Shown piece after piece: positions 44,100 through 52,714 of a DNA stretch of 56,202 bases. Source of the DNA: Bacteroidota bacterium (GTDB lineage: Bacteria; Bacteroidota; Bacteroidia; Chitinophagales; Chitinophagaceae). The DNA lies in the NCBI GenBank assembly GCA_030706735.1, contig JAUZNZ010000031.1:1-56202 (forward strand). The letters are read 5' to 3'. The notes beneath the pieces are model-generated. The model saw nothing but the letters and a program-made list of their open reading frames with translations. It had not been told where the DNA came from and did not search any database. Position numbers and translations under genes: made by a program. The first letter of the stretch is position 1, and the number at the start of each line of letters is the position of its first letter.

Positions 44100-44540
44100 T
44101 CAGGCTTTCCTGTATTTTTCCACCACGCCGAGATTGCCTTCGCCGTCGATGCGAATGGTCATCCAGATCCTGGCATCCTCCAATTTGACAAAGTATTCGA
44201 TGCCCGCTGCGGTCGAGACCTCGGTCACGGCAAAGATCTTCTTGTCGGTGTACTTCTTCTTGATGGTCACGAGCAAATAATAGGGAAGGTTCTGCTCGAA
44301 ATAGTAGCGTGTGGAACGGACGAACACGCCATCCTTATCATAGATGATATTGGTTCGGACCCCGTCTTCCATGAAATTGACGATATAATTGTCCGCCAAC
44401 TCGGTCCAGCGGATCTGTTCGGCGTTGGGGAACCGCTCTTTGAAATTCCGGAGCAATTTTTCGTTAATGTCGGTGCCGCTGTATGCAAAGGAGCTGAGGC
44501 CGATGATCAATGAATAGGCTAAAACGGATAACTTTTTCAT
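44100..44540 (-). CDS. PepSY-like secreted protein
   Basis: This 146-residue protein has a signal peptide (about 1-22) and a PepSY-like (BLIP-type) periplasmic domain. Visible features are the FKERFPNAEQIRWTELADNY opening (about 35-54), TNIIYDKDGVFVRSTRYY and a final RIDGEGNLGVVEKY strand. Such proteins are thought to be inhibitors or binding modules; the target is unknown. In-frame codons extend upstream to 44573, but the signal peptide begins at 44540. Its promoter overlaps one arm of an inverted repeat that is also found before the MocR gene, so it is probably regulated by that MocR protein. Confidence 0.78.
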   Translation of the reverse strand: MKKLSVLAYSLIIGLSSFAYSGTDINEKLLRNFKERFPNAEQIRWTELADNYIVNFMEDGVRTNIIYDKDGVFVRSTRYYFEQNLPYYLLVTIKKKYTDKKIFAVTEVSTAAGIEYFVKLEDARIWMTIRIDGEGNLGVVEKYRKA

Positions 44541-44577
44541 AACTGTACTTTTTATGTGGTTCAAATAATTCACGATG

Positions 44578-44608
44578 TAAAACTAGGGGTTGCTTGGACT
44601 ACTTTCAA
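44578..44608 (-). promoter_or_regulatory. Promoter of the PepSY-like gene overlapped by an operator arm
   Basis: On the minus strand a TTG -33 core (44606-44608) is followed after 20 bases by TAGTTTTA (44578-44585), a seven-of-eight match to TAnnTTTG. The GGACTACT arm (44596-44603) lies inside the 20-base spacer, so a bound regulator should contact or block the promoter. Confidence 0.55.
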
Positions 44609-44635
44609 GGCCGGTTTATTTATGATTAGTAGTCC
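44596..44635. promoter_or_regulatory. Candidate MocR operator, copy 1
   Basis: GGACTACT (44596-44603) and its exact complement AGTAGTCC (44628-44635) are separated by 24 bases, 32 bases start to start, or about three helical turns. The same arms with the same 24-base spacing occur upstream of the MocR gene. A further half-site GGTAGTCC is at 44683-44690, just past the MocR stop. Confidence 0.6.
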
Positions 44636-44695
44636 GGTTGACCGGGCCGTGCGGAGCGATGGGGCCGGTTCGCATGAAGGAAGGTAGTCCGGGTC

Positions 44696-46171
44696 TCAGC
44701 GCCGTTCGCGAATGGTCGATGCGAGGAGGTCGATGGCGTGCGCGGCTTCGGTCTCATTCATCCAGGCGAAGCCCATCCGGGTGGAGTTCAGGGAAACGGG
44801 AGAATTGTCATGGATCTGTCCATTGGAGAGAATGACGCCGCGCTCCCGGAGGCGATCGGATAGGGGCGCCAGGGGAACCGACTTATGGAACCGGGCCCAG
44901 ATGGCGAGGCCGCCGTCGGGGATGCGGAAGTCGATGACATCGGACAGTTTTTCGGCGAGTCGCGCGCAAACGAAGTCCCTGCGTTGATGGTATTCGTGCA
45001 GGGCCTTCTTCATGTGGCGTTTGATGCCTCCGTCCATGAATAGGTCGGCCAGGGCGAGCTCCATAATGGGATCGCCCTGCGTATCGATCAGTTGGCGCAT
45101 ACGCGCCAGTTCGAGGATGAGGTTCTGCGGAGCCACGACATACCCTGTCCGGATGGAGGGTGCGATGGTCTTGCTCAAGGTTCCGATATACACGACCATG
45201 CCCCTGACGTCCGCACTGACCAGCGGCAGGATGGGACTGCTGAGGTAGTGGAAGTCGTAATCGTAGTCGTCCTCGATGATGATGAAGCCATATTTCTCGG
45301 CCAGCGACAGCAACCGGATGCGCCGCGAAGCGATCAGCGTGACCGTGGTGGGATAGTGGTGATGGGAGGTGATGTAGACCGCCTTGATCTTTTTCTTCCG
45401 GCAGACCTTTTCGATCGCATCGACGTCGATCCCGGAGTCATCGACCTTAACGCGTTGAATCCGGGCGCCGGCATACAGGAAGGCGTGGTCCGCATAATAA
45501 TAGTCCGGGTCCCCCACGATGACCGTGTCCCCCTGGCTGAACAGCACGATCGACAGGAGGAACAGGCCCATCTGGCTGCCGCGGGTGATCATGATATTTT
45601 CGAAGCTCGTCTGCAATCCGCGGCTCGTATTGAGATAGTCGGACAGTACGGTCCTGAACTTCTGCATGCCCGCCGTATCTACATAGGAGAGGTGTTTTGC
45701 GTTGATGGCGCGGGCCAGGACGCTCTTGTAGGCCCTGCCCAGCTCATCGACCGGCATCAGGCGCGTATCCGGTCCGTCATGAAACCCTACGATATGACGT
45801 CTCGGCGCGACCGGCTCCCGCATCTTCGTATTGGGCTTGACGGGAAAGCCCGTGGTACTGGGGAAAGAATTTTTCCTGACCTCTTTTTCGGAAAAGCGCC
45901 TCGGGTTGATCTCCGGGAGCTTCTTGCTGGTGTAGGTGCCTTTGGAGGGCAGCATTTCGATCCATCCCTGCGAGTCCAGTTCTTCGTAGGCCCGAACCAT
46001 CGTCTTGCGGTGCACGTCGAGGATCTCGGACATCTGCCTGGTGCCGGGCAGCTTGATGCCCGGGCCCACACGGCCTTTTTTCATCTCCTGGATGATGGAA
46101 TTGGCAATTTGCAGATAAACCGGCGTATCGCAGTCTTTCTGTATCTGGATGATCGTTTTCCACGGCAGCAT
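44696..46171 (-). CDS. MocR-type GntR/aminotransferase transcriptional regulator
   Basis: This 491-residue protein has an N-terminal winged helix-turn-helix of the GntR type (about 15-85: QIQKDCDTPVYLQIANSIIQ, GTRQMSEILDVHRKTMVRAYEEL) and a large fold type I aminotransferase-like domain (about 110-491) with the ITRGSQMGLFL motif, IEDDYDYDFHY and the PLP-lysine in TLSKTIAPSIRTGY. MocR proteins use PLP and an amino-acid-like ligand to control nearby genes. Candidate operators (GGACTACT-N24-xGTAGTCC) lie just before its start and before the adjacent PepSY-like gene, pointing to autoregulation and control of that gene. Its ligand is unknown. Confidence 0.92.
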   Translation of the reverse strand: MLPWKTIIQIQKDCDTPVYLQIANSIIQEMKKGRVGPGIKLPGTRQMSEILDVHRKTMVRAYEELDSQGWIEMLPSKGTYTSKKLPEINPRRFSEKEVRKNSFPSTTGFPVKPNTKMREPVAPRRHIVGFHDGPDTRLMPVDELGRAYKSVLARAINAKHLSYVDTAGMQKFRTVLSDYLNTSRGLQTSFENIMITRGSQMGLFLLSIVLFSQGDTVIVGDPDYYYADHAFLYAGARIQRVKVDDSGIDVDAIEKVCRKKKIKAVYITSHHHYPTTVTLIASRRIRLLSLAEKYGFIIIEDDYDYDFHYLSSPILPLVSADVRGMVVYIGTLSKTIAPSIRTGYVVAPQNLILELARMRQLIDTQGDPIMELALADLFMDGGIKRHMKKALHEYHQRRDFVCARLAEKLSDVIDFRIPDGGLAIWARFHKSVPLAPLSDRLRERGVILSNGQIHDNSPVSLNSTRMGFAWMNETEAAHAIDLLASTIRERR

Positions 46172-46174
46172 AGC

Positions 46175-46214
46175 GGACTACTGGTTAGATAAATAAGTAG
46201 TGCTAAGGTAGTCC
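46175..46214. promoter_or_regulatory. Candidate MocR operator, copy 2
   Basis: GGACTACT (46175-46182) and GGTAGTCC (46207-46214) are separated by 24 bases, as in copy 1. A partial third half-site (AGTAGTGC, 46196-46203) lies between them. The first arm begins four bases before the MocR start, and the second overlaps the 3' end of the GH29 gene, so the site fits autoregulation. Confidence 0.6.
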
Positions 46215-47285
46215 ATTTTGGTCAATCTCCCTGCGCAGCGCGAATACCAGCTGCCGGTCTTTTTCCCGAAGTCTGCCGTGCCGGTCGGGCGGAAGGTCCA
46301 GGATCAGGATATTATCCTGTGCCGTGGCGACCCGATAGAGGCGGGACAATTCCTGCAGCGACTTGTAGACGGTGTCGGTCGTATGGTAGAACCATTTTTG
46401 GCTGATGCAGACCGTCGTCTCCCAGGGCATATAATAAAGGTGGCCATCGTGGCTGAACAACTTCGGGTCGGGATTGGCGGGGAGGTAAGGATCGCCCATG
46501 CGGAAATCGCTCGGGAAGTATCGTATCGGGAAGCCTTCCCGCTGCGCCGTCGGCAAGACCCAGTTGGAATCCGGGTCCGGATTATCGGGCCGCCCGATCG
46601 ACCAGTTGACGCCCACCTGGCATTGCGGCGCAAGGGATTTCACCGCAGCATAGAGTTCCGCGATCGGCCACCGTGCCCGTTTTTTTTCCCAACCCGCATC
46701 CAGCCAAAGCTCGACGACCGGCGTATACCGGTTGGTCAGGTTCAGCAATTCCCGGATCTGGTTGACCATATAGGCATTGTAGGCCTGGTCGAGGGTGCTG
46801 TCGGAGAGGTTGGCATTCTGGTGCCTGTCCCAGAGGGAATAGTAGAGTCCAAGACGGATGCCATACTTGCGGCAAGCCCTGGCCACCGCTTCGACGACAT
46901 TCGTTTTGTTGCCGGAACTGGCCACGTCATAATCGGTGTAATGACTATCCCAGAGACAGAAGCCATCGACGTGCTTGGTGACGAGGATCACGTACTTCAT
47001 GCCCGCCTCCCTGGCCGTGCTGATCCATTGGTCGGCATCGACCGTATCCGGGTGGTAGGCGGAAGGCGGCTTCGATCCATCGGTCCATTCCTGGTCGAAG
47101 AACGTATTGATGCCGAAGTGGATGAACATCCCGTAACGCCGGGCGATCTGCTCCTGCTGCCAGTGGCTCGGCTGCGTCGACGGGATTGGCTCCCGGAGCG
47201 GGTCCTGGGCCATGAGCCAATCGCCTTGCCCAATGGTGATCAGCAAGCCAAGGAGGTAGAGGTATAGGCTGGGTCTCCCGTTCAT
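46203..47285 (-). CDS. GH29 alpha-L-fucosidase, secreted
   Basis: This 360-residue protein has a signal peptide (about 1-26, ending WLMAQ) and a GH29 catalytic domain. Recognised segments are ARRYGMFIHFGINTFFDQEW (about 46-65), the LVTKHVDGFCLW block, GIRLGLYYSLWD and the nucleophile D196 in VELWLDAGW. GH29 enzymes remove alpha-L-fucose from glycans such as xyloglucan or host/plant oligosaccharides. The start at 47285 is used because the signal peptide begins there. It ends 31 bases from the MocR start and is divergent from the GH28-GH5 fusion, suggesting a shared substrate such as a fucosylated plant cell-wall glycan. Confidence 0.9.
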   Translation of the reverse strand: MNGRPSLYLYLLGLLITIGQGDWLMAQDPLREPIPSTQPSHWQQEQIARRYGMFIHFGINTFFDQEWTDGSKPPSAYHPDTVDADQWISTAREAGMKYVILVTKHVDGFCLWDSHYTDYDVASSGNKTNVVEAVARACRKYGIRLGLYYSLWDRHQNANLSDSTLDQAYNAYMVNQIRELLNLTNRYTPVVELWLDAGWEKKRARWPIAELYAAVKSLAPQCQVGVNWSIGRPDNPDPDSNWVLPTAQREGFPIRYFPSDFRMGDPYLPANPDPKLFSHDGHLYYMPWETTVCISQKWFYHTTDTVYKSLQELSRLYRVATAQDNILILDLPPDRHGRLREKDRQLVFALRREIDQNGLP

Positions 47286-47303
47286 GTCCTGGAATTCTTG
47301 ACC

Positions 47304-47320
47304 TAAATGTAATAGCTTTA
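47304..47320. promoter_or_regulatory. Overlapping divergent -7 elements, GH29 and GH28-GH5
   Basis: In the 39-base gap a plus-strand TAGCTTTA (47313-47320) lies four bases before the GH28-GH5 ATG, and a minus-strand TACATTTA (47304-47311) lies 18 bases before the GH29 start. Both match TAnnTTTG at seven of eight positions. No -33 elements with ideal spacing were seen. Confidence 0.4.
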
Positions 47321-47324
47321 CCCC

Positions 47325-49787
47325 ATGATTAAAAGTATTTCGGCGATGGGGTTCGTCCTGTGGATGAGCCTGGCCGGTATGGCGCAAGAGGCGCCGGGCA
47401 AGGCGGCCAGCGCGGGCGACGCGCATAGCGCGGGCAACATTTTTTCGATAGCGGATTTTGGTGCAAAGGGTGACGGTCTCACCCTGAATACCCGCGCGAT
47501 CCAACAAACGCTGGACTATTGTTTCCATCATGGCGGCGGGAGGGTGGTCATTCCTCCCGGGCGCTGGGTGACCGGTACGGTGAAATTGTATAGCCACACC
47601 GACCTCCACCTGGAGCCGGGCGCGATCCTGAGCGGCAGCCGGGACGATAAGGACTATGGACGTCAGAAGGACTATGGGTTCAGCGGGCCGGGCGCGGGCT
47701 CGAAGACAGGCATCCTCGTGGCGCACGGTCAAACGGATATCTCGTTGACGGGCTCGGGTATCATCGACGGCAACGGCGATCAGTTCATGTACCTGGACAG
47801 CCTGCAGCGCGCGACCGATTACAAACCGGAAAACACGCGCCAGGGGAATGACTATATGAACCCGGCATACGGACGGCAGGATGGGCCGGTACTCTGGAAG
47901 GGAAGTTATGAAGACCGTCCCGGCGTCATGGTCATCTTCTCCTCCTGCACGGGAGTAACGGTCAGCAATGTGCGGTTAATGCACTCTCCAAACTGGACGA
48001 TGGCCTTTCTGAATTCGGAAGATGTCAGGATATCGGGCATCACGATCGCCAATAACATGAGCATTCCCAACAGCGATGGCGTCGACTTGTATGACTCGCG
48101 CCATGTGACGATATCCGATTGCGTCATCGAGGCCGGGGACGATGCCATCGCCGTGATCAGTTCGAGCCAGGTGACCGCGACCAATTGCGTATTGCATTCC
48201 CGCTCCGCGGGGATCCGGGTCGGGTACAATGTATTTAACAACAATAATTCCGGGGATCTCCTGTTCGACAATATTTCGATTTACGACTCGAACCGCGGCA
48301 TCGGCATCTTCCAGCGGCAGAAGGGAAATATGGAGAATATGATCTTTTCGAATATCGTCATTCATACCCGTCTGCATACCGGCGGATGGTGGGGGCATGG
48401 CGAGCCGATACATATCTCTTCCATTCCCGGGCTGGGCAGCAAGGAGACCGGCTCGATCAGTCATGTGCATTTTTCGCACATCGTAGCCGAATCGGAGTCG
48501 GGCATCGTGGTCTATGCCACAGGGAAAGGCTTGATCCGGGATTTGCATTTTGAGGATGTGGATCTTACCATCAAAGCGGGTCCGTTAACGTCCAGCTACG
48601 GAGGAAATATCGACCTGCGGCCCGCCAACGATCCGGCGCTGGCTATATTCAAGCATGACCTGCCGGCCCTGTATGCAGAATTTGCCGACCGGTTGACGGT
48701 CGACCATTTTCACGTTCATTGGGAGAAGGGATTGCCTGCCTGGTTCAGGCATCCCGTGGATTGCATTCATTGCGAAGCGTCCGATATCCGGAACCTGTCC
48801 GAGGAGGGAAATTCGGACGAACTGTTTCAGCGATTCCCCAGAAAGAGTGCAAAGGCTGCGCAACTGTCGAAGGTCAGTGTCTACCGCAACAAATTCGTGA
48901 ATGCGAAGGGCGATACCGTATTGTTTCGCGGCGTATCCGTCGCCGATCCGGACAAGCTGGATCATCAGGGGCATTTCAACCGGGCCCTGTTTGAAAAAGT
49001 GAAGGAGATGGGCGCGAACCTCGTTCGCATCCCCGTGCATCCCGCGGCCTGGCGCGACCGGACGCCGGTGAAATACCTGGCCATGCTGGATTCCGTCGTG
49101 GACTGGTGCACCGATCTGGGCATGTATGTCATCATCGACTGGCATTCGATCGGCAATTTGCAGATGGAACTGTTCCAGGACCCGATGTACAATACGAGCA
49201 AGAAGGAGACCTATGAATTCTGGAGAACGATCGCGAGGCACTTCAATGGGCATAATACGGTGGCTTTCTATGAATTGTTCAACGAACCGACGACCTTCCG
49301 GGGCCAGTTGGGCTCGGTGAGTTGGAGCGAATGGAAGAAGATCAATGAGGACATCATCTCGTTGGTTCGTTCCTTTGGCCAGGCGCCGATCCCTCTCTGC
49401 GCGGGATTCGATTGGGCCTACGACCTGACGCCGTTGCGCCTCAATCCCATCGATGCGGAAGGCATTGCCTATGTCACGCATCCCTATCCGAACAAGCGTC
49501 CCGTTCCCTGGGAGCCCAGGTGGGAGGAAGACTTTGGATTTGCCGCGGCCAGCTACCCGATGGTGGCCACGGAGATCGGGTTCAGCGTGCGCAGCGGGCA
49601 ACCGGCCGACGGGGAAAATGATTATGGAGATCATATCACCAAATACCTGGAAGGCCGCGGCATCAGCTGGGTGGCCTGGTGTTTCGATCCGGAATGGGGG
49701 CCGCAGCTTCTGCGTTCCTGGGACGGCTTTACGCTTTCGGGCAGTGGCGAATACTTCAAGAGCGCCATGCACGCGCCAACTCGCTAA
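47325..49787 (+). CDS. GH28-GH5 fusion glycoside hydrolase
   Basis: This 820-residue secreted protein joins two catalytic domains. After a signal peptide (about 1-20), residues 40-490 form a GH28 parallel beta-helix (IADFGAKGDG opening; NSDGVD with D251; AGDDAIAV with D272 and D273). The GHG motif is replaced by S294-A295-G296, so the usual histidine is missing. Residues about 515-820 are a GH5 cellulase-type domain with acid/base E654 (FYELFNEP) and nucleophile E750 (ATEIGFS). Only a short linker joins them. It probably attacks pectin-linked and beta-glucan or mannan parts of plant cell wall, but the GH28 activity is uncertain. Divergent from GH29. Confidence 0.9.
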   Translation: MIKSISAMGFVLWMSLAGMAQEAPGKAASAGDAHSAGNIFSIADFGAKGDGLTLNTRAIQQTLDYCFHHGGGRVVIPPGRWVTGTVKLYSHTDLHLEPGAILSGSRDDKDYGRQKDYGFSGPGAGSKTGILVAHGQTDISLTGSGIIDGNGDQFMYLDSLQRATDYKPENTRQGNDYMNPAYGRQDGPVLWKGSYEDRPGVMVIFSSCTGVTVSNVRLMHSPNWTMAFLNSEDVRISGITIANNMSIPNSDGVDLYDSRHVTISDCVIEAGDDAIAVISSSQVTATNCVLHSRSAGIRVGYNVFNNNNSGDLLFDNISIYDSNRGIGIFQRQKGNMENMIFSNIVIHTRLHTGGWWGHGEPIHISSIPGLGSKETGSISHVHFSHIVAESESGIVVYATGKGLIRDLHFEDVDLTIKAGPLTSSYGGNIDLRPANDPALAIFKHDLPALYAEFADRLTVDHFHVHWEKGLPAWFRHPVDCIHCEASDIRNLSEEGNSDELFQRFPRKSAKAAQLSKVSVYRNKFVNAKGDTVLFRGVSVADPDKLDHQGHFNRALFEKVKEMGANLVRIPVHPAAWRDRTPVKYLAMLDSVVDWCTDLGMYVIIDWHSIGNLQMELFQDPMYNTSKKETYEFWRTIARHFNGHNTVAFYELFNEPTTFRGQLGSVSWSEWKKINEDIISLVRSFGQAPIPLCAGFDWAYDLTPLRLNPIDAEGIAYVTHPYPNKRPVPWEPRWEEDFGFAAASYPMVATEIGFSVRSGQPADGENDYGDHITKYLEGRGISWVAWCFDPEWGPQLLRSWDGFTLSGSGEYFKSAMHAPTR

Positions 49788-49806
49788 GCATACCTTGTCG
49801 CGCAGG

Positions 49807-49834
49807 AGCCCCTCTCAGAGGGGCTTCTTTGTTT
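49807..49834 (+). terminator. Rho-independent terminator after the GH28-GH5 gene
   Basis: AGCCCCTC, loop TCA, GAGGGGCT makes a perfect 8-pair stem (49807-49825), followed by TCTTTGTTT. It begins 20 bases past the GH28-GH5 stop and is the clearest intrinsic terminator in the window. Confidence 0.85.
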
Positions 49835-49996
49835 GGGGCGGCGGGACCCCGACGTAACGGCGGCGCAACAGCGGCACATTCAGTTCTCCGTGGTGGCCTT
49901 TCAGCCTGCGAATCGACCGTTTGAGTAGAATTGTTGTGACGAAGCCCATATCGAAAGCAAATAACAATAACTTTAAATGCAACAAAATGCTGATTT

Positions 49997-51091
49997 ATGA
50001 CAAAACTTTCTGCCAGGGTAAGCCTACCCATTTTGCTATGGAGCCTTTTCTCACTGACCAGCCAGGGTCAGGGCGTCATTACTACACCCAGAGTGCCGAG
50101 TCCCGCCGCATCGGTAACGCAAACGATTGGTATCTCGACCGTCACGGTCAATTACTCGAGGCCTTCGGTAAAAAACCGTCCCATATGGGGCGCCCTTGTG
50201 CCCTACGGCTGGAACGTGCAGGGCTTCGGTGCGGGCAACTCCGCCCCCTGGAGGGCCGGCGCCAACGAGAATACGGTCATCAGGTTCTCGCATCCCGCAA
50301 CCGTCGAGGGCCAACCCGTCCCCGCAGGTTCCTACGGCCTCTTCTTCGTGATCAATAAGGACAATTCCGGGGAAGTGATCCTTTCCAAAGACTATCGTTC
50401 CTGGGGCAGCTTTTGGTACGATCCGAAACAGGATCTGTTCCGGGCCCCGATCACGGTAAGGGATGTGCCTGCGTCCAGCGAATTGCTCACCTATGATTTC
50501 AATAATACGACCAAGACCTCTGTGGAGCTTGTCCTGAGATGGGAGAAGAAGGAATTCCCGGTAAAGATCTCCTTCGACGTCGACAATATCGTCATGGCCA
50601 ATGCCGAGCAGGAATTGAAGAGCACGGTTGGCTTCAGCTGGCAAGGCTATGCGAGCGCCGCCAACTATGCCCTGCAAAACAAGGTCAATATGGAGAAGGC
50701 CATGGGCTGGATCGACCAGGCCATCGCACAGAACAAAAGCTTCAATACGCTTAGCGTCAAGGCGAACCTGCTGAAGGCGATGGGCAAAACAGCCGAAGGC
50801 GACAAAATGATGGACACCGCGGTGCTGCAGGCCACGGAGGTCGAGCTCAATACCTATGCCTATACCTTGCTCAACGGAGGGCAGCAGGCCAGGGCGATCG
50901 AGATGTTCACCCTCAATGCAAAACGGCATCCGACCAGCGCCAATTGCTGGGACAGCCTGGGAGAAGGCTATGCCATCACAGGGGATAAGAAGAATGCGAT
51001 CATCAGTTTCAAGAAGTCTCTGAGCCTGAACCCGCCCGCCAACGTGCGTGCGAACTCGGAGAAATACCTCAGGCAGCTCGGCGCGATGTAG
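49997..51091 (+). CDS. DUF2911-TPR secreted protein
   Basis: This 364-residue protein has a signal peptide (about 1-25), a DUF2911 domain (about 30-190: VTVNYSRPSVKNRPIWGALV, WRAGANENTVIRF, VPAGSYGLFFV, GSFWYDPKQDLFRA) and a C-terminal TPR array (about 215-355, with the NTLSVKANLLKAMGK and NCWDSLGEGYAITGDKKNAI helices). DUF2911 is a beta-sandwich of unknown function frequent in Bacteroidota envelopes. It may serve in complex assembly in the periplasm, but that is inference. A TAACTTTA -7-like element lies at 49968-49975, 21 bases before the start. Confidence 0.85.
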   Translation: MTKLSARVSLPILLWSLFSLTSQGQGVITTPRVPSPAASVTQTIGISTVTVNYSRPSVKNRPIWGALVPYGWNVQGFGAGNSAPWRAGANENTVIRFSHPATVEGQPVPAGSYGLFFVINKDNSGEVILSKDYRSWGSFWYDPKQDLFRAPITVRDVPASSELLTYDFNNTTKTSVELVLRWEKKEFPVKISFDVDNIVMANAEQELKSTVGFSWQGYASAANYALQNKVNMEKAMGWIDQAIAQNKSFNTLSVKANLLKAMGKTAEGDKMMDTAVLQATEVELNTYAYTLLNGGQQARAIEMFTLNAKRHPTSANCWDSLGEGYAITGDKKNAIISFKKSLSLNPPANVRANSEKYLRQLGAM

Positions 51092-51116
51092 GAGGAATTC
51101 GTCGTAACTTCAGGAG

Positions 51117-52679
51117 ATGTGGCGCGCACTATCCCTGGTAACGGGCATGCTGTTGTTCGTCGCCGGCAGTCTGCCGGCGCAGCGGGTATTGTATTGCTCG
51201 CCGCCCGAGGATCGCTTCGTCCAGCGGCGGGAGGTTGCCGGCATGGCCGGGGATCATTTTATCGTCCGCGTGGATCGCAGGAGGCGCGGAGGCAAGCATC
51301 GCGATGGGTCGAATGAAGAATCCTGGTTCGAAGTATTCGACTCGCGCATGGAACGGCTGAATTCGGTGCCTGCCATGCCACTGACGGATTCCGTGGTAAA
51401 GGAGTACCTGATCTCCGGCGCCGATCATTTCGACCAGCTCCTGTTATTGCGCCGCGACATGAGGACCGGTTTGGTGGTCCGGCGTTACGAGCCGACCGGA
51501 GAAGTAGCCGGCGGCGGCGAGAAAGAAGTGGGCAGCCTGTCCTTCCCGGAGGGAGGCAACAGCTTCCTCCTCATCCGTTCGGCGGATAGGAGCAAGGTTC
51601 TTCTTTTAGGCTTCGAGCCGGTGCCGTCCTCCCCGCCAAAACTGCATGCCCTGCTATTCGATCAGGACTGGCGGATGCTCTACTACCGTGTATTCGACCA
51701 CCCCTACCTCACGCAGCCGTTGATCCAGGACGATCTCATTGCCTATCCCATCGAAGATTACGACAACAGTCCCGTCAAGCTGGCGGATAACGGGCAATGG
51801 CTGATGATTTCGCCATCCCGTACCAATCAGAATTACCTTCTCTTCCATTTCTGCGAAACGGAAAATTGCCTGTCCTATAAAGAGATCAGCTTGCCGCCGG
51901 GCGGGTCCCCGGAAGACCTGGCCCTGTCGCTGGACAACGAAGGCCAGGAGGCGTTTGTCGGCGTATTATCGCGGCTGCACTATACCACGCTGAAACAGGT
52001 GCGTGTCGCACATTATTCGCTCTCCAGGCAGGCGCTGGACTTCGACAGCTCCTATCGATTCAATACGCTGCCGGCGGCGAAGATCCGAAATGCGAATTTG
52101 TACAAGGAGAGTTTTACCCCCGTGCCCGGCAAAGGCTTTTTATTGCTGAAAGAATATGGGCGGCCCTTTACGGGCTGGGTGGATGACCCCATCGACGACA
52201 GTCGTTGGGACCCTGCCGTGCTGTTTGCCGACAATCCGGCGCCGGCAAGTCAAGCGGGCGCGGCGGTTATAAGGGATGGATATGCGCGTTACTCCATGCT
52301 GGGTGGCCCGAACAGCGAGCGGGAGCGAGGGGACCTGAGCTTCTATTACCTTCCCGGAATGCGTGGCGACAGCTGCTGGAGCGGCATGCTGAATAAGCGG
52401 CAGACGACGGAAATGAATTCTCCTTCCCTGTCTTACCTGGTGCTGGCGATCAGGGACAAACTCATTTTTCTTTATAACAGCTTGTTCGCTGATGACGATG
52501 AATATGGGAGCGCTACGGTCATGGACAGCCGGGGTAACCTGCTGGCAGACGGCGGCCCGTTGTTCTGGAAGTTCAAGATCACGCTGGATTTCCAGCAGGC
52601 ACGACGCATTTCGGAGAGGGAGATTGCCATACCCTATGCCGGGCCGCGGCGGAACGGGTTTGCGATCATCCGTTTCTGA
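51117..52679 (+). CDS. Hypothetical secreted protein
   Basis: This 520-residue protein has a signal peptide (about 1-20, ending LPAQ) and a beta-rich body with repeated strands like YLISGADHFDQLLLLRRD, VLLLGFEPVP, NYLLFHFCET and RVAHYSLSRQ. The overall look is a beta-propeller, but I cannot assign a family or blade count. It follows the DUF2911-TPR gene by 25 bases in the same direction and may be co-transcribed. A short AGGAG directly before the ATG is present, though SD use is not expected in this group. Confidence 0.7.
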   Translation: MWRALSLVTGMLLFVAGSLPAQRVLYCSPPEDRFVQRREVAGMAGDHFIVRVDRRRRGGKHRDGSNEESWFEVFDSRMERLNSVPAMPLTDSVVKEYLISGADHFDQLLLLRRDMRTGLVVRRYEPTGEVAGGGEKEVGSLSFPEGGNSFLLIRSADRSKVLLLGFEPVPSSPPKLHALLFDQDWRMLYYRVFDHPYLTQPLIQDDLIAYPIEDYDNSPVKLADNGQWLMISPSRTNQNYLLFHFCETENCLSYKEISLPPGGSPEDLALSLDNEGQEAFVGVLSRLHYTTLKQVRVAHYSLSRQALDFDSSYRFNTLPAAKIRNANLYKESFTPVPGKGFLLLKEYGRPFTGWVDDPIDDSRWDPAVLFADNPAPASQAGAAVIRDGYARYSMLGGPNSERERGDLSFYYLPGMRGDSCWSGMLNKRQTTEMNSPSLSYLVLAIRDKLIFLYNSLFADDDEYGSATVMDSRGNLLADGGPLFWKFKITLDFQQARRISEREIAIPYAGPRRNGFAIIRF

Positions 52680-52714
52680 GGCATCGACGGTGGGCGACGG
52701 CGGTGCGGTGGCGG

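Noticed and set aside
45092-47267. Two long plus-strand open frames opposite MocR and GH29 (45092-46192 and 46218-47267)
   Set aside because: Both are antisense to proteins with complete catalytic motifs; no domain was seen in either.
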